64,000 nt of DNA from Dyadobacter sp. CY323 (GCF_021390245.1 NZ_JAJUXH010000012.1:1-64000); one strand, 5' to 3'. Counted from the first letter of the stretch, positions 1-8,420 are shown. A program made the numbers and translations. The notes: generated by a model from the sequence alone, not told the origin.

Positions 1-74
1 TCGTCGCTGAAAATCCGATATTGACGGATCTTCAGTTTTGTACTTTTTTTCGAATTTAATTTTAAATCGCCCAT
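1..74 (-). CDS. Partial gene of unknown function, 5' end only
   Basis: An ATG on the minus strand at 74 opens a frame that stays open to the left edge, giving 24 codons rich in Lys and Arg (it begins MGDLKLNSKK). The rest of the gene lies outside the window. It is transcribed in the same direction as the sigma factor gene, whose stop is 76 bases upstream, so the two could be co-transcribed. No domain can be recognised from so few residues. Confidence 0.4.
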   Translation of the reverse strand, partial: MGDLKLNSKKSTKLKIRQYRIFSD

Positions 75-130
75 GATAGTTTGCTCTCTGAAGGCAACCT
101 ATTTCAGGCAATGACAAAATGTAAAAGGTG

Positions 131-172
131 AAAAGCTAAAAGCTAAGAGCTAAGAGCTGATAGCTGATAGCT
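131..172. repeat. Heptanucleotide tandem array (AGCT type) over a gene end
   Basis: Six contiguous 7-base units on the plus strand: aaaagct twice, aagagct twice, gatagct twice. The array overlaps the last codons and the TAG stop (150-152) of the minus-strand sigma factor and writes its C-terminal residues LSAISS. Adjacent identical units occur in pairs, which suggests stepwise duplication. A related array lies at 8440-8480, again on the stop codon of a minus-strand gene. Confidence 0.85.
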
Positions 173-1394
173 TCTTCAAAATCACCTTTTGATCTGCTTT
201 GGAGTTTGTTAGATCGAGTGATTTCCTGAAATGATCTGCAGCTTTGTTGTTGTCGATGCCCGTGTACAGCTCACCGAGTAGTGCGTGGTATAAATGATGG
301 GTTGTGAGATTTAATTTTTCTGCTTCTTTGATCGCGATTTCCTTTCCGTTTGCTTTCGACAATGCGTAGGTCCGGTTTAATGCAGCCATTGGGGAATATT
401 CGTTGATCAGCAATTGGTTATAGAGTTGCAGAATGCTTTCCCACTTCTCCTTTGTGTCATTTTTGATGGTATGAAAATAGGCGATGCCTGCTTCCAGATG
501 ATATTTTGAGAGTACATTCCCGGATGACGACTGGTTTAAAAAAAGCTCGCCCTGGCGAATCAGGTCCTCGTCCCAAAGCTTTTCATCCTGATCTTCATAC
601 AGTACCGTTTCACCCTCGGAATCGATCCTCGCCTCAAATCGCGAGGCGTGAAAACACATGAGTGCAAGCAATGCATATACCGGCGGCAGGCTGGTAAGCT
701 TACTTTCCAGGAGCAAATTTGTGAGTCGGACCGCTTCCAGGCAAACATCTTTGCGCAAAGTCACGTCCCGCCCGGAAGCATAATATCCTTCGTTAAAAAG
801 CAGGTAGAGCGTAGTAAGAACGTTTTCAAGACGGTTCTGAATTTCGCTGGCTTCCGGAAATTCTATTTTTACCTGGCTCGACCGCAGCTTTTCCCGGGCA
901 CGAAAAAGCCGCTTGTTAATGGTTTCTTTATTCGTTAAAAATGCAGCCGCAATTTCATTCACACCAAAGCCGCAAAGGATATGGAGTGACAAACCGATCT
1001 GCGCCTCCGCCGGAATGGACGGATGACAAATCGCAAACATCATTTGTAACTGGCTGTCGGTAATGTTCCGGTCCGAAAGATCAATGTCGATTTCAGCACC
1101 GGATGTTTCCGCACCATTTTGCTCATAGGTAATCTGCTGCGCGATTTTCTCATTGAACAGGGTATTGCGTTTGAGGTAATCTTTTGCTTTGTTCTTGGCC
1201 ACCACATACAGCCAGGCGGTGGGATTTTCGGGAAGCCCATTGATCCCCCACGTTTCCGAAGCCTGCAAAAACGTATCACTCGCAATATCCTGCGCAATTT
1301 CAATGTGTTCCAGACCAAACCGTTTTGAAAGAACGGCTGTGATTTTCCGGTATTCTGTTCTGAAAAGATGCGGTATCAGGTCTGGCTGGCTCAT
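150..1394 (-). CDS. ECF RNA polymerase sigma factor, ECF42/SigJ-like with TPR tail
   Basis: A 414-residue sigma factor, about twice the length of an ordinary ECF sigma. Region 2 spans about residues 10-80 (DTFLQASETWGINGLPENP, then WLYVVAKNKAKDYLK). Region 4 spans about 120-175 and includes GFGVNEIAAAFLT and the recognition segment NKRLFRAREKL. The remaining 230 residues are alpha-helical repeats of TPR type, as is usual for the ECF42 (DUF6596/COG4941) group. These sigmas usually lack a classical anti-sigma factor and are encoded beside a DGPF/YCII protein, as here. The start ATG overlaps the TAA of the upstream YCII gene by one base, so translation is probably coupled. The last residues are written by a heptamer repeat. 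The regulon is unknown. Confidence 0.9.
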   Translation of the reverse strand: MSQPDLIPHLFRTEYRKITAVLSKRFGLEHIEIAQDIASDTFLQASETWGINGLPENPTAWLYVVAKNKAKDYLKRNTLFNEKIAQQITYEQNGAETSGAEIDIDLSDRNITDSQLQMMFAICHPSIPAEAQIGLSLHILCGFGVNEIAAAFLTNKETINKRLFRAREKLRSSQVKIEFPEASEIQNRLENVLTTLYLLFNEGYYASGRDVTLRKDVCLEAVRLTNLLLESKLTSLPPVYALLALMCFHASRFEARIDSEGETVLYEDQDEKLWDEDLIRQGELFLNQSSSGNVLSKYHLEAGIAYFHTIKNDTKEKWESILQLYNQLLINEYSPMAALNRTYALSKANGKEIAIKEAEKLNLTTHHLYHALLGELYTGIDNNKAADHFRKSLDLTNSKADQKVILKKLSAISS

Positions 1395-1732
1395 TAAATC
1401 GCAATTTCTCTGACTTCAACATTTCCGCCATCGAGCAGGATCGGGCAACTACTGGCTATGGCAGCGGCTTCGTCCAGTGATTCGGCTTTTACAATGGTGA
1501 AACCCCCGATTGATTCTTTGATCTCGGTGTACGGGCCGTCGGTGATCACCTGGCCCGGTCGCACTACTTTCCCGTCATGCACGAGCCGGTTACCACGACT
1601 GGAAAGTTTGTTTTGAGCAGCGATACTGCCGAACCAATCCATCCACAACTTCATGTGGGCCTGCATTTCCTCCGGCGATGCGTCTGGCCCGGTGTGTTCC
1701 GGGGACCTGAAAATTAACAAAAAGTCTTTCAT
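1394..1732 (-). CDS. YCII-related (DGPF family) protein, partner of the ECF42 sigma
   Basis: A 112-residue single-domain protein of the YCII/DGPF family. The family signature appears as DGPYTEIKESIGGF (about residues 65-78), with Tyr in place of the usual Phe. The fold is a small dimeric ferredoxin-like alpha/beta domain. Genes of this family are regularly paired with ECF42 sigma factors and are thought to sense or process an unknown signal, but no reaction is established. It is first in a two-gene operon and its stop overlaps the sigma start by one base. The name is well supported; the role is inferred from synteny. Confidence 0.88.
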   Translation of the reverse strand: MKDFLLIFRSPEHTGPDASPEEMQAHMKLWMDWFGSIAAQNKLSSRGNRLVHDGKVVRPGQVITDGPYTEIKESIGGFTIVKAESLDEAAAIASSCPILLDGGNVEVREIAI

Positions 1733-1934
1733 TGCCTTGAAGTTTAAAGGTTAAAAACGAATGACGATCCGGCTGTTGAAGACTGGACAAAAGCTAGGGA
1801 TTTTTTTCCAAAAGACTTTTTTGAGTGTCCATGCGAACTCTCAAACTGCTCGAAAAACGGTTGTAAATCGTTTTGGTATGATTGTTTATATTTTCCTGCA
1901 CATTCAAATATCATCCTCAAATAACAATTACAAT

Positions 1935-3137
1935 ATGGCAACTGATTCGCCCGCACACAAGACATCGAGAAAAAGAAAAGCTGGGAAAATCTTCCTTGGC
2001 GTTATCATCCTGATTGTCGTCATCAGACTAATCCTTCCGTATGTCGTATTGCATTTTGCCAATAAAAGTCTGGCAGGAATGAGTGGTTATTATGGTCATA
2101 TCGAAGATATCGATCTCGCCATTATCCAGGGAGCTTACAAAATCGACAGCATTTACATTAACAAGGCAGATACGGTCACAGGCAAACAAACCCCGTTTTT
2201 TTCGTCTTCCGAAATTGACTTATCCGTAGAATGGAAAGCTTTGCTGAAAGGGTCGATCGTGGGCGAGCTTACGCTGCAACGCCCGTTTTTATTATTTACA
2301 AAAGATAAGGTTGAGCCAAAAGAGATCGTGAAAGACTCCGCGGATTTTCGAAAGGTACTGGACAAGTTTATGCCGCTGAGCATTAACAGATGTGAGATCA
2401 ATAATGGTAAAGTGCAGTACAACGATTTTACATCCACGCCAAAAGTGGACATTGCCATGACCAACATGCATGTACTCGCCCAAAACCTGAAAAACAGTTA
2501 TGATTCCTCGGCTGTTTTGCCAGCCAGTGTCAATGCATCAGCGAATATCTATGAAGGCACTTTGACGATGGATGCGAAACTAAATCCACTTGCCGACAAT
2601 CCTACGTTCGATATGAGTGCGGAATTGAAAAACACGAATCTGGTCAAGCTGAATGACTTTTTCCAGGCGTATGCCAAGATTGATGTCAACCGTGGCAGGT
2701 TTGGTTTATATACCGAAGTGGCTGCGAAGGACAATGCATTTACCGGTTACGTGAAACCGCTGATCCAGGATCTGGATATTTTGGGAAAAGAGGACAGGAA
2801 GGATAATCTCTTTCAAAAACTGTGGGAGGCGGTTGCCGGCGGCGTCGGAGAAATTTTCGAAAATCAGAAAAAAGATCAGGTCGCGACCAAAATACCCTTC
2901 AAAGGAAAGCTGGACGACCCGCAAACGAACATCTGGCTGGCACTCACCACCATCCTGCAAAATGCATTCATCAGCGCATTACAACCGACAATCGACAACG
3001 AAATCAATATCGCATCCGTAAAATCTCCAAAAGAGGATAAAAAGACGTTTTTGCAAAAGGTATTTGGGAAGGACGATAAAAAGGAGAATGATGATAAAAA
3101 GGGTAAAGACAAGAAAGATAAAAAAGACAAAAAGTAG
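1935..3137 (+). CDS. DUF748/AsmA-like membrane-anchored protein
   Basis: A 400-residue protein. I place the start at the ATG at 1935 because the residues upstream in the same frame look non-coding and this start gives a basic N-terminus followed by one membrane segment (about 18-40, FLGVIILIVVIRLILPYVVL). The body is a beta-rich periplasmic region matching DUF748, a relative of the AsmA/TamB fold associated with envelope lipid transport or outer membrane assembly. The C-terminus (from about 370) is a low-complexity Lys/Asp/Glu tail of repeated KKDKKDKK character. It lies divergently from the sigma/YCII operon across a 200-bp gap. The specific role is unknown. Confidence 0.75.
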   Translation: MATDSPAHKTSRKRKAGKIFLGVIILIVVIRLILPYVVLHFANKSLAGMSGYYGHIEDIDLAIIQGAYKIDSIYINKADTVTGKQTPFFSSSEIDLSVEWKALLKGSIVGELTLQRPFLLFTKDKVEPKEIVKDSADFRKVLDKFMPLSINRCEINNGKVQYNDFTSTPKVDIAMTNMHVLAQNLKNSYDSSAVLPASVNASANIYEGTLTMDAKLNPLADNPTFDMSAELKNTNLVKLNDFFQAYAKIDVNRGRFGLYTEVAAKDNAFTGYVKPLIQDLDILGKEDRKDNLFQKLWEAVAGGVGEIFENQKKDQVATKIPFKGKLDDPQTNIWLALTTILQNAFISALQPTIDNEINIASVKSPKEDKKTFLQKVFGKDDKKENDDKKGKDKKDKKDKK

Positions 3138-3168
3138 GGTGTAAAATAGTAAGCTATATATTTGTTCT

Positions 3169-3459
3169 ATGACAGAACTTAATTCCATTAAACAGACTCT
3201 CACTGAACTCAAACCAGAGTTAGTTGAGAAATATCATGTCAGTTCGATTGGTTTATTTGGTTCTGTCGTTCGAGATGACTTTTCGAAATCGAGTGACGTG
3301 GACATCATCGTCGATTTTAATCAACCCATAGGAATAGAGTTCGTAGACCTGGCCGATTATATTGAGCAAAAAATACAAAAACACGTCGATTTGGTTTCAA
3401 GAAAAGGAATTAAAGAAAAGTACTACCAGAATATTTCCGACGAGATCATTTATGTCTAA
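3169..3459 (+). CDS. mntA: MntA-type nucleotidyltransferase antitoxin
   Basis: A 96-residue minimal nucleotidyltransferase. The signature GS-x10-DxD is visible at G31 S32 and D43/D45 (GLFGSVVRDDFSKSSDVDII). MNT proteins neutralise the partner HEPN toxin, in characterised cases by adding AMP groups to a tyrosine near its RNase site. The gene overlaps hepT by 8 bases in another frame, the usual operon form. A TATATTTG element (3157-3164), matching the Bacteroidota -7 motif, ends only 4 bases before the ATG. I see no good -33 element, so the promoter assignment is weak or the transcript is nearly leaderless. Confidence 0.9.
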   Translation: MTELNSIKQTLTELKPELVEKYHVSSIGLFGSVVRDDFSKSSDVDIIVDFNQPIGIEFVDLADYIEQKIQKHVDLVSRKGIKEKYYQNISDEIIYV

Positions 3460-3784
3460 ACGAAATCCGCAACTGCTGGTCGCAGACATCATGGAAAGCG
3501 GGTTGAAGATATTGCAATATACCGAAGGTCTATCGTTCGAAGATTTTCTCAACGATAATAAGACTGTCGATGCAGTGATTCGAAATTTTGAAATAATAGG
3601 CGAAGCTGCAAACCGACTCCCGGATGAGTTCAAAGACCTGCACCCGGAAATAGATTGGCATCGCATCCGGGGATTTCGAAACCGGATTGTTCATGATTAC
3701 TTTGGAATCGATTACTCCATAGTTTGGGAGATCAGAAATTCGTTTTTGCCTGAAATCATCAAAAGGCTGGAATTTTTAGCTTAG
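3452..3784 (+). CDS. hepT: HepT-type HEPN ribonuclease toxin (DUF86)
   Basis: A 110-residue all-helical HEPN (DUF86) protein. The catalytic RX4HXY motif is intact: R76, H81 and Y83 in RNRIVHDYFG. HepT toxins are RNases, and the Tyr is the residue AMPylated by the cognate MntA. The ATG at 3452 lies inside the last codons of mntA. A longer in-frame reading from 3362 exists, but it would duplicate mntA sequence in another frame and is not needed for the HEPN fold. All catalytic residues are present, so the module looks functional. Confidence 0.9.
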   Translation: MSKRNPQLLVADIMESGLKILQYTEGLSFEDFLNDNKTVDAVIRNFEIIGEAANRLPDEFKDLHPEIDWHRIRGFRNRIVHDYFGIDYSIVWEIRNSFLPEIIKRLEFLA

Positions 3785-3802
3785 CGAAAAATTCAAAAGC
3801 TT

Positions 3803-6685
3803 TTACTCATCCAAAACCTTCCCAATCAACATCTGGCTTTCATGATTTTCGTGGGAGCCGCTTTGGCCGAGTTTTTGGTTTAGTTCTTTCAGAACTTTCT
3901 TGGAATCTTCGGTGCCAATCGCCGCAACGCGCTGGATGGTGTAAGGTAAGATTTTAGGGAGTTTTGCCTTTTCGGCCATTTCCAATGCACGTTTCATATC
4001 CAATGCAGCCAATGGTTCAGCTGCATACCAGACCATTAATGGCAGATTGTGATCATCTTTATCTTCTGATTTTTGCATTAATGCGTCGACTATCTCCCAC
4101 CGTTGCGCCGGTTCTAATCTCAACATCGCAGATGCGAGGTAGAGTCTGACAACAGGTGAATTGTCATTCTGAGCCATGTCAGCAAACTTTTTCAAAGCCT
4201 CCGGAGAGATCACTTTGTCTTCCGTTAGCAATTGAATCGACCAGCTTCTGATGTATTCACTTTCATTTGCCAGTAAATCCATTAAGTCTTTGTCTTCCAA
4301 ACCTTTCGTTACATGCAGCGTCCATAATGCGCGCAGCTTACGGGTAACATCCGGATTCTTGGCAAGGATTTCTTTCAACGCTTTATGTACCTTTTTATTT
4401 GGCCCACGTTCCTGCAAAAGCGTCCTGGCTTGCCGCACGTACCAGTCGTTTTCATTTAATTGAAAGTTAACCAATTCCATATCGGACGCTTTGGTCAGAT
4501 CCACTTTTACCCATTTGTCATTCTCATGCGTAATCTTGAAAATCCGGCCCATGGTTTTGTCATGAACGTCGGGATTTGGACTGTGGCACTGATTCTTATC
4601 ATACCAGTCGATCGCCCAAACGGAGCCGCTCGCATCGTATTTGAAATTCAGCCACTGCGACCAGGAATCGTTCATTGCCATGAAATCGGGCTTGTGCGAA
4701 GCGATGTAACCCGAACCACTTTTCTCAAAATGATCGATGTTCAATCTCGCGCCGTTGATGTTGTTCATGAAAATTTCGTTGCGGTATTCTTTCGGCCAGC
4801 TGTTGCCGAGGTAAATCATCGCACCCGCGTGAGCATGCCCCCCACCCGCCGCCGCCGACCGGAAATTGCCCGCGTGCGGCCCGCGTTCTCCCAGCCAATG
4901 AACATGATCGCCAATGGTTTTAATGTCGTCGTAAGTATATGGGTTAAAGTGCTTTCCGGCCTGACGTTGATACCGCGCACCTTGTATCACATGAAACATA
5001 TGCGGGATCACGCAAACGGTGATGAACGGATGTCCATAATCATTGAAATCAATTCCCCACGGATTGCTAACCCCTTCTGCAAACACCTCAAACTTGTGCA
5101 TCGTCGGATGGTAACGCCATACTCCCCCATTGATTTTTGCACGTTCCGCTTCCGGCGTACCTGGCTTGCCGACTACCGAATGTGTGAAAACACCGTGCGT
5201 TCCGTACAGCCATCCGTCTGGCCCCCATCTCAAACTATTCAAAACTTCGTGCGTATCGTGTAACCCCCAGCCGTCGAGTAGGATTTGCTCGGGCCCAGCC
5301 GGTTTATCCGTTTTTGGATCAATGGGAATAAATAGAAAGTTAGGCGCCGAACCCAGCCAGACACCGCCCATTCCTACTTCAATACCGCTGATGAGATTGA
5401 GATTTTCCGCAAAAACCTTTTTGCTATCCAAAGTCCCATCGCCATTTGTGTCCTCCAAAATCAGGATCCTGTCCCTGCCCTGACCTTCCGGAGCGCGAAC
5501 CGGATACGTATGTCCTTCCACCACCCATAGTCTTCCTTTTGCATCGATCGTAAACGCGATCGGCTTCACTACCTCCGGCTCAGAAGCTGCCAGTGTAACT
5601 TTGAAACCTTTGGGCGGCGTCATCGCGGCGGCGGCCTTTTCACCCGAAAGTCCTGCATTCAATACCGGATCGAGAGGCGGGAGAATAATGATATCCTTTT
5701 GCTTTAATTCGTTTGGAAACTCAGGCCGACTCGGGTAAAAAAGGAATTCATCAAAATTAATATGTGCCCATTTGTCATTCGCGATGTATGGGATCTGTGA
5801 GATACCAGTCTCATTATCAATGATCCTGATGAAAATTTCCTTGTCAAGATATTTCTGTAAATCGACAACCGCAGGCTGCAAAGTCGCGCGGCCTTGTCCG
5901 GTAATATGGTAAATCACGCTATCGGTGCCTGCAAGTACCAGCTCTACTCTCGTATCGACCAATGCGCCACCGGATACCATGAATGCGGCAAATGGCTGGG
6001 TAACTTTGAATGGCGCCGAGGTTAATTTTCCCGTCAGTTTATAATTCGTATTTCCGCCGCTGCTCAGGAAGTATTTGCCATCAAAACCTATATTCATTTC
6101 CTTTTCATGTACCGGCGATGGATCCGAGCTGAAAAGCGGATTCGTAAAAGCATCCCCGGTAGCTGTCCAGTCTTTTAATGTACCTGTTTCGAAATTCAGA
6201 TTCAGTGGCTGCCCGTCTTTCATGGGCAAGTGTCCAGCCACCGTTTTTTCGTTCACCTCTCCTTCCACTACCTCAAAGCTTCCGACCATGCCTGCAATGC
6301 GGTGCCCCGGAACCGAACAGAAATACGTGTCACTTTCCTTTGCAATGAAGTTGATGCTCGTGCTCGCCCCCTTTTCGAGGATCACCTTGCTTTTGATACC
6401 CAGCTTTTCCAGTGAAATATCGTGTGTCATCAACTCACCATTCGTGATTTTGATCCGGACTTTATCACCCTTATTTGCCTTCAAAGTCGGGTTCCGTGAC
6501 CCATCTGGCGCGAAGTAACCCAGCATGGTTGCTTCCAGCGAATAATCCCGGTCATACTTGGCCGTATCCGCTTTTGCAGCACTGCTTTTAGCCGAAGTTA
6601 CCTTACCTTTTTGAGCAAAAACATAGCTTCCAGACGTTGAAACGACGATTATGATCAATGTGAGAAGCTTGCTGAACCGTGTCAT
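3803..6685 (-). CDS. Secreted cupredoxin-PVC-type dehydrogenase fusion
   Basis: A 960-residue exported protein with a signal peptide (about 1-25). Residues 49-142 form a plastocyanin/azurin-like cupredoxin with the type 1 copper ligands in order: H88, C123, H128 and M133 (CSVPGHRIAGM). A beta-sandwich segment (about 155-320, beginning LNLNFETGTLKDW) follows. Next is a six-bladed-propeller dehydrogenase of the PVC membrane-bound dehydrogenase type (about 345-720, including DGRLWVVEGHTYP-like and EDTNGDGTLDSKKVF segments). The C-terminus is helical, HEAT-like (740-940). Homologues of this architecture often end in a c-type cytochrome; I find no CxxCH here, so the cupredoxin may be the electron carrier. 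Substrate unknown. It stands alone, convergent with hepT. Confidence 0.8.
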   Translation of the reverse strand: MTRFSKLLTLIIIVVSTSGSYVFAQKGKVTSAKSSAAKADTAKYDRDYSLEATMLGYFAPDGSRNPTLKANKGDKVRIKITNGELMTHDISLEKLGIKSKVILEKGASTSINFIAKESDTYFCSVPGHRIAGMVGSFEVVEGEVNEKTVAGHLPMKDGQPLNLNFETGTLKDWTATGDAFTNPLFSSDPSPVHEKEMNIGFDGKYFLSSGGNTNYKLTGKLTSAPFKVTQPFAAFMVSGGALVDTRVELVLAGTDSVIYHITGQGRATLQPAVVDLQKYLDKEIFIRIIDNETGISQIPYIANDKWAHINFDEFLFYPSRPEFPNELKQKDIIILPPLDPVLNAGLSGEKAAAAMTPPKGFKVTLAASEPEVVKPIAFTIDAKGRLWVVEGHTYPVRAPEGQGRDRILILEDTNGDGTLDSKKVFAENLNLISGIEVGMGGVWLGSAPNFLFIPIDPKTDKPAGPEQILLDGWGLHDTHEVLNSLRWGPDGWLYGTHGVFTHSVVGKPGTPEAERAKINGGVWRYHPTMHKFEVFAEGVSNPWGIDFNDYGHPFITVCVIPHMFHVIQGARYQRQAGKHFNPYTYDDIKTIGDHVHWLGERGPHAGNFRSAAAGGGHAHAGAMIYLGNSWPKEYRNEIFMNNINGARLNIDHFEKSGSGYIASHKPDFMAMNDSWSQWLNFKYDASGSVWAIDWYDKNQCHSPNPDVHDKTMGRIFKITHENDKWVKVDLTKASDMELVNFQLNENDWYVRQARTLLQERGPNKKVHKALKEILAKNPDVTRKLRALWTLHVTKGLEDKDLMDLLANESEYIRSWSIQLLTEDKVISPEALKKFADMAQNDNSPVVRLYLASAMLRLEPAQRWEIVDALMQKSEDKDDHNLPLMVWYAAEPLAALDMKRALEMAEKAKLPKILPYTIQRVAAIGTEDSKKVLKELNQKLGQSGSHENHESQMLIGKVLDE

Positions 6686-6767
6686 ATAGTGGTAATTATG
6701 TTAGGAGTTGTTCCTTTGGTGGAAGAAAGAGATGCCTGATTCAATTTTACTTATACCAAAAACAATC

Positions 6768-7136
6768 CTATTCCTTTGCCAAAATTTGGGCGCTAATCTC
6801 TTCGTGCTCTACCACATAGGCCAAAACTGATTTCACAAAATCATTCAAGGTTACATCATATCGAGAAGCGAAGGCCGCGATCTTTTTGTGCAGAACCGAG
6901 GGTACTCTCACATTAAATACACCTTTGTAAGTTTTGTCAGGTGATTTCCCAAGTGACTTACAGCTTTCCAGATAGTCATCTATTGCCTCTTGAAAAGCAG
7001 TTTTCAACTCTCCCACTGATGTTCCTTCGAAAGTAATCAAATCATTAACTCCGATCACCTTCCCAAAAAACACTTCATCATCCGAACTATAATGGATCGT
7101 AGCCATATAGTCTCCGTAGGTTAAAGAATTAATCAT
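6768..7136 (-). CDS. hicB: HicB-family antitoxin
   Basis: A 122-residue HicB antitoxin. The N-terminal half is the partial RNase H-like HicB fold (GKVIGVNDLITFEGTSVGEL, FQEAIDDYLESC). The C-terminal third (about 73-115, FNVRVPSVLHKKIAAFASR then LNDFVKSVLAYV) is a ribbon-helix-helix DNA-binding domain. It lies downstream of hicA with an 8-base overlap. The RHH domain predicts autorepression of the operon, and a suitable palindrome lies upstream of hicA at 7403-7429. Confidence 0.9.
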   Translation of the reverse strand: MINSLTYGDYMATIHYSSDDEVFFGKVIGVNDLITFEGTSVGELKTAFQEAIDDYLESCKSLGKSPDKTYKGVFNVRVPSVLHKKIAAFASRYDVTLNDFVKSVLAYVVEHEEISAQILAKE

Positions 7137-7392
7137 TTTTAATTTTACGATTTTGTTTCAAAGTCATTATTATCTGCTCGATTACGTAGGTCTTCACAAC
7201 TGGCCTGGGATGAGGTTTATGAAGACTAAGGATCAACTGATCTGAGTCGACAAACTTCCTTCTCGACCCTCCTGTCTTTCCAGAAGACATCTCAACAAAT
7301 CCAAAATGGCTCAAAATTAGGGACAACTCATCCCAGGTCAGGTCCTTCGGTTTGCTCATAAAGCGGGCAACCAGCTTATCAATCTTGCTCAA
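7129..7392 (-). CDS. hicA: HicA-family mRNA interferase toxin
   Basis: An 87-residue HicA with the double-stranded-RNA-binding-like fold. The segment GGSRRKF is where classical HicA proteins carry GSH with the catalytic His. Here Arg replaces it, and a conserved HKPHP follows (residues 58-62), typical of a large HicA subgroup. The start is a TTG at 7392, with an in-frame ATG at codon 12 as the alternative. I prefer the TTG because the extra N-terminal helix is typical of Bacteroidota members and lies 30-40 bases from a strong promoter. It is first in the hicAB operon. Confidence 0.88.
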   Translation of the reverse strand: MSKIDKLVARFMSKPKDLTWDELSLILSHFGFVEMSSGKTGGSRRKFVDSDQLILSLHKPHPRPVVKTYVIEQIIMTLKQNRKIKND

Positions 7393-7402
7393 TAGTATGT
7401 GT

Positions 7403-7429
7403 ATTTGTGACTAAATATTAGTTACAAAT
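7403..7429 (-). promoter_or_regulatory. Palindromic operator of hicAB
   Basis: An interrupted palindrome with 12-base arms (7403-7414 and 7418-7429) matching at 11 of 12 positions around a 3-base centre. It overlaps the -7 element of the hicA promoter (7425-7432) and lies just ahead of the hicA start. The position and symmetry fit a dimeric repressor site. HicB, through its RHH domain, is the natural candidate, but its binding is inferred. Confidence 0.6.
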
Positions 7430-7455
7430 ATAGCCTTATATTTATATTTCACAAA
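7425..7455 (-). promoter_or_regulatory. Bacteroidota-type promoter of hicAB
   Basis: On the minus strand, TTTG (7455-7452) is followed after exactly 19 bases by TATATTTG (7432-7425), a full match to the Bacteroidota primary-sigma consensus TTTG / TAnnTTTG. Transcription would start near 7418, inside the palindrome, giving a short leader to the TTG start of hicA. Confidence 0.65.
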
Positions 7456-7519
7456 TAATAAGCTTTGGAAAAAATTCAGTTTTGTAATTGAAAATTTTCT
7501 ATATTTGGGAACTTACTCA

Positions 7520-7945
7520 ATGCGAATCGATATGGGAATGAGCTTAGTTGATACTTTTAACTTTCTTGATATGACCAGTAATTTCGCGATTGCGACTTCC
7601 GCCCGAAAAGGCTTGAATACCAAAGTATTCTACGACTTTGCGGATGCAATTAAAATGCCCGAAAAAAACCTTGCTTCAATCATCAACCTTTCTGCTAGGA
7701 CGATCAGCAATTACAAAGAATCCAAAAAAGCGCTTGAAGCACCTTACAGTGAGCATTTATTGAAGCTCATCGCCCTTTTTAGCAAAGGCGAAACGGTATT
7801 CGGAAATGTAGATGAATTTAATTACTGGCTTCAAAAACCACTGTGGAATTCCGACGAAAAGCCTGCTGACTGGCTGAATACCTATGGCGGCGTGGATTTC
7901 CTGGCCGAAGAGTTGGACAAGCTTGCACAAGGTTATCCTGCATAA
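7520..7945 (+). CDS. Xre/MbcA/ParS-family antitoxin of a RES module
   Basis: About 141 residues from the ATG at 7520; in-frame ATGs at 7532 and 7538 are possible and a TTG at 7505 lies further upstream. The central part is a Xre-like helix-turn-helix (SIINLSARTISNYKES). The C-terminus (WLNTYGGVDFLAEELDKLA) is the DUF2384 toxin-binding region. One base separates its TAA from the RES toxin ATG. A TATATTTG at 7500-7507 matches the -7 consensus, but the nearest TTTG gives a spacing of only 15 bases. The gene is divergent from hicAB, so both modules share a 127-bp control region. Confidence 0.88.
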   Translation: MRIDMGMSLVDTFNFLDMTSNFAIATSARKGLNTKVFYDFADAIKMPEKNLASIINLSARTISNYKESKKALEAPYSEHLLKLIALFSKGETVFGNVDEFNYWLQKPLWNSDEKPADWLNTYGGVDFLAEELDKLAQGYPA

Positions 7946-7946
7946 T

Positions 7947-8420
7947 ATGCTCGTTTACAGAATTGTGCATAAAATGTTCAGCAACAGTCTATTTGCTTCC
8001 GGGATGAAAGGTCGGTGGAATAGTGAAGGCAACAAAGTGCTTTACTCGGCCGAATCGATTCCTCTGGCATTTCTCGAGAACATGGTACGGCGACAGGGGG
8101 TCGGCTTTAATGATGATTTCAAGATCATGTACATTGAGGTTCCAGATCATGTGGCAGTAGACGTGATATCCATTGCAGATCTTCCCAAATCCTGGCGAAA
8201 ACCGTACGATTATAATGCCTGTCTGCCCAAAGGAGACGCATGGTTTCAGGAACGAAAATCGCTGGTACTTAAAGTCCCATCTGCGGTCATGCCGGAGGCT
8301 TCCAATTTTGTGATCAACACATTGCATTTGGATTTTAACCAGGTCAAAATCGCAGGCGTAACGAATCTGATGCCAGATCCGAGGATTGAAGATATTTTGA
8401 AGAAGTATCCGCGTTTGTGA
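7947..8420 (+). CDS. RES-domain toxin, NAD+-degrading
   Basis: A 157-residue RES protein starting at ATG 7947, one base after the antitoxin stop. The longer frame from 7884 overlaps the antitoxin needlessly. Recognisable family segments are YRIVHKMFSN (4-13), GRWNSEGNKVLYSAES (22-37) and LAFLENMVRR (40-49), which carry the conserved Arg, Tyr and Glu positions. Characterised RES toxins break down NAD+ and stop growth until neutralised by the Xre partner. Length and context are typical and no damage is seen. Confidence 0.9.
   Translation: MLVYRIVHKMFSNSLFASGMKGRWNSEGNKVLYSAESIPLAFLENMVRRQGVGFNDDFKIMYIEVPDHVAVDVISIADLPKSWRKPYDYNACLPKGDAWFQERKSLVLKVPSAVMPEASNFVINTLHLDFNQVKIAGVTNLMPDPRIEDILKKYPRL

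Noticed and set aside
1761-1934. Upstream extension of the DUF748 gene
   Set aside because: The added 58 residues would precede a clear basic-plus-membrane N-terminus at ATG 1935 and show no membrane or domain logic.
4460-5263. Long open frame (267 codons) on the plus strand
   Set aside because: It lies entirely opposite the cupredoxin-dehydrogenase gene, whose domains and copper ligands are clear; the antisense product has no recognisable fold.
7481-7507. Promoter for the Xre-RES operon
   Set aside because: The -7 element is perfect, but the only TTTG gives a 15-base spacing, shorter than usual, so I did not list it as a feature.
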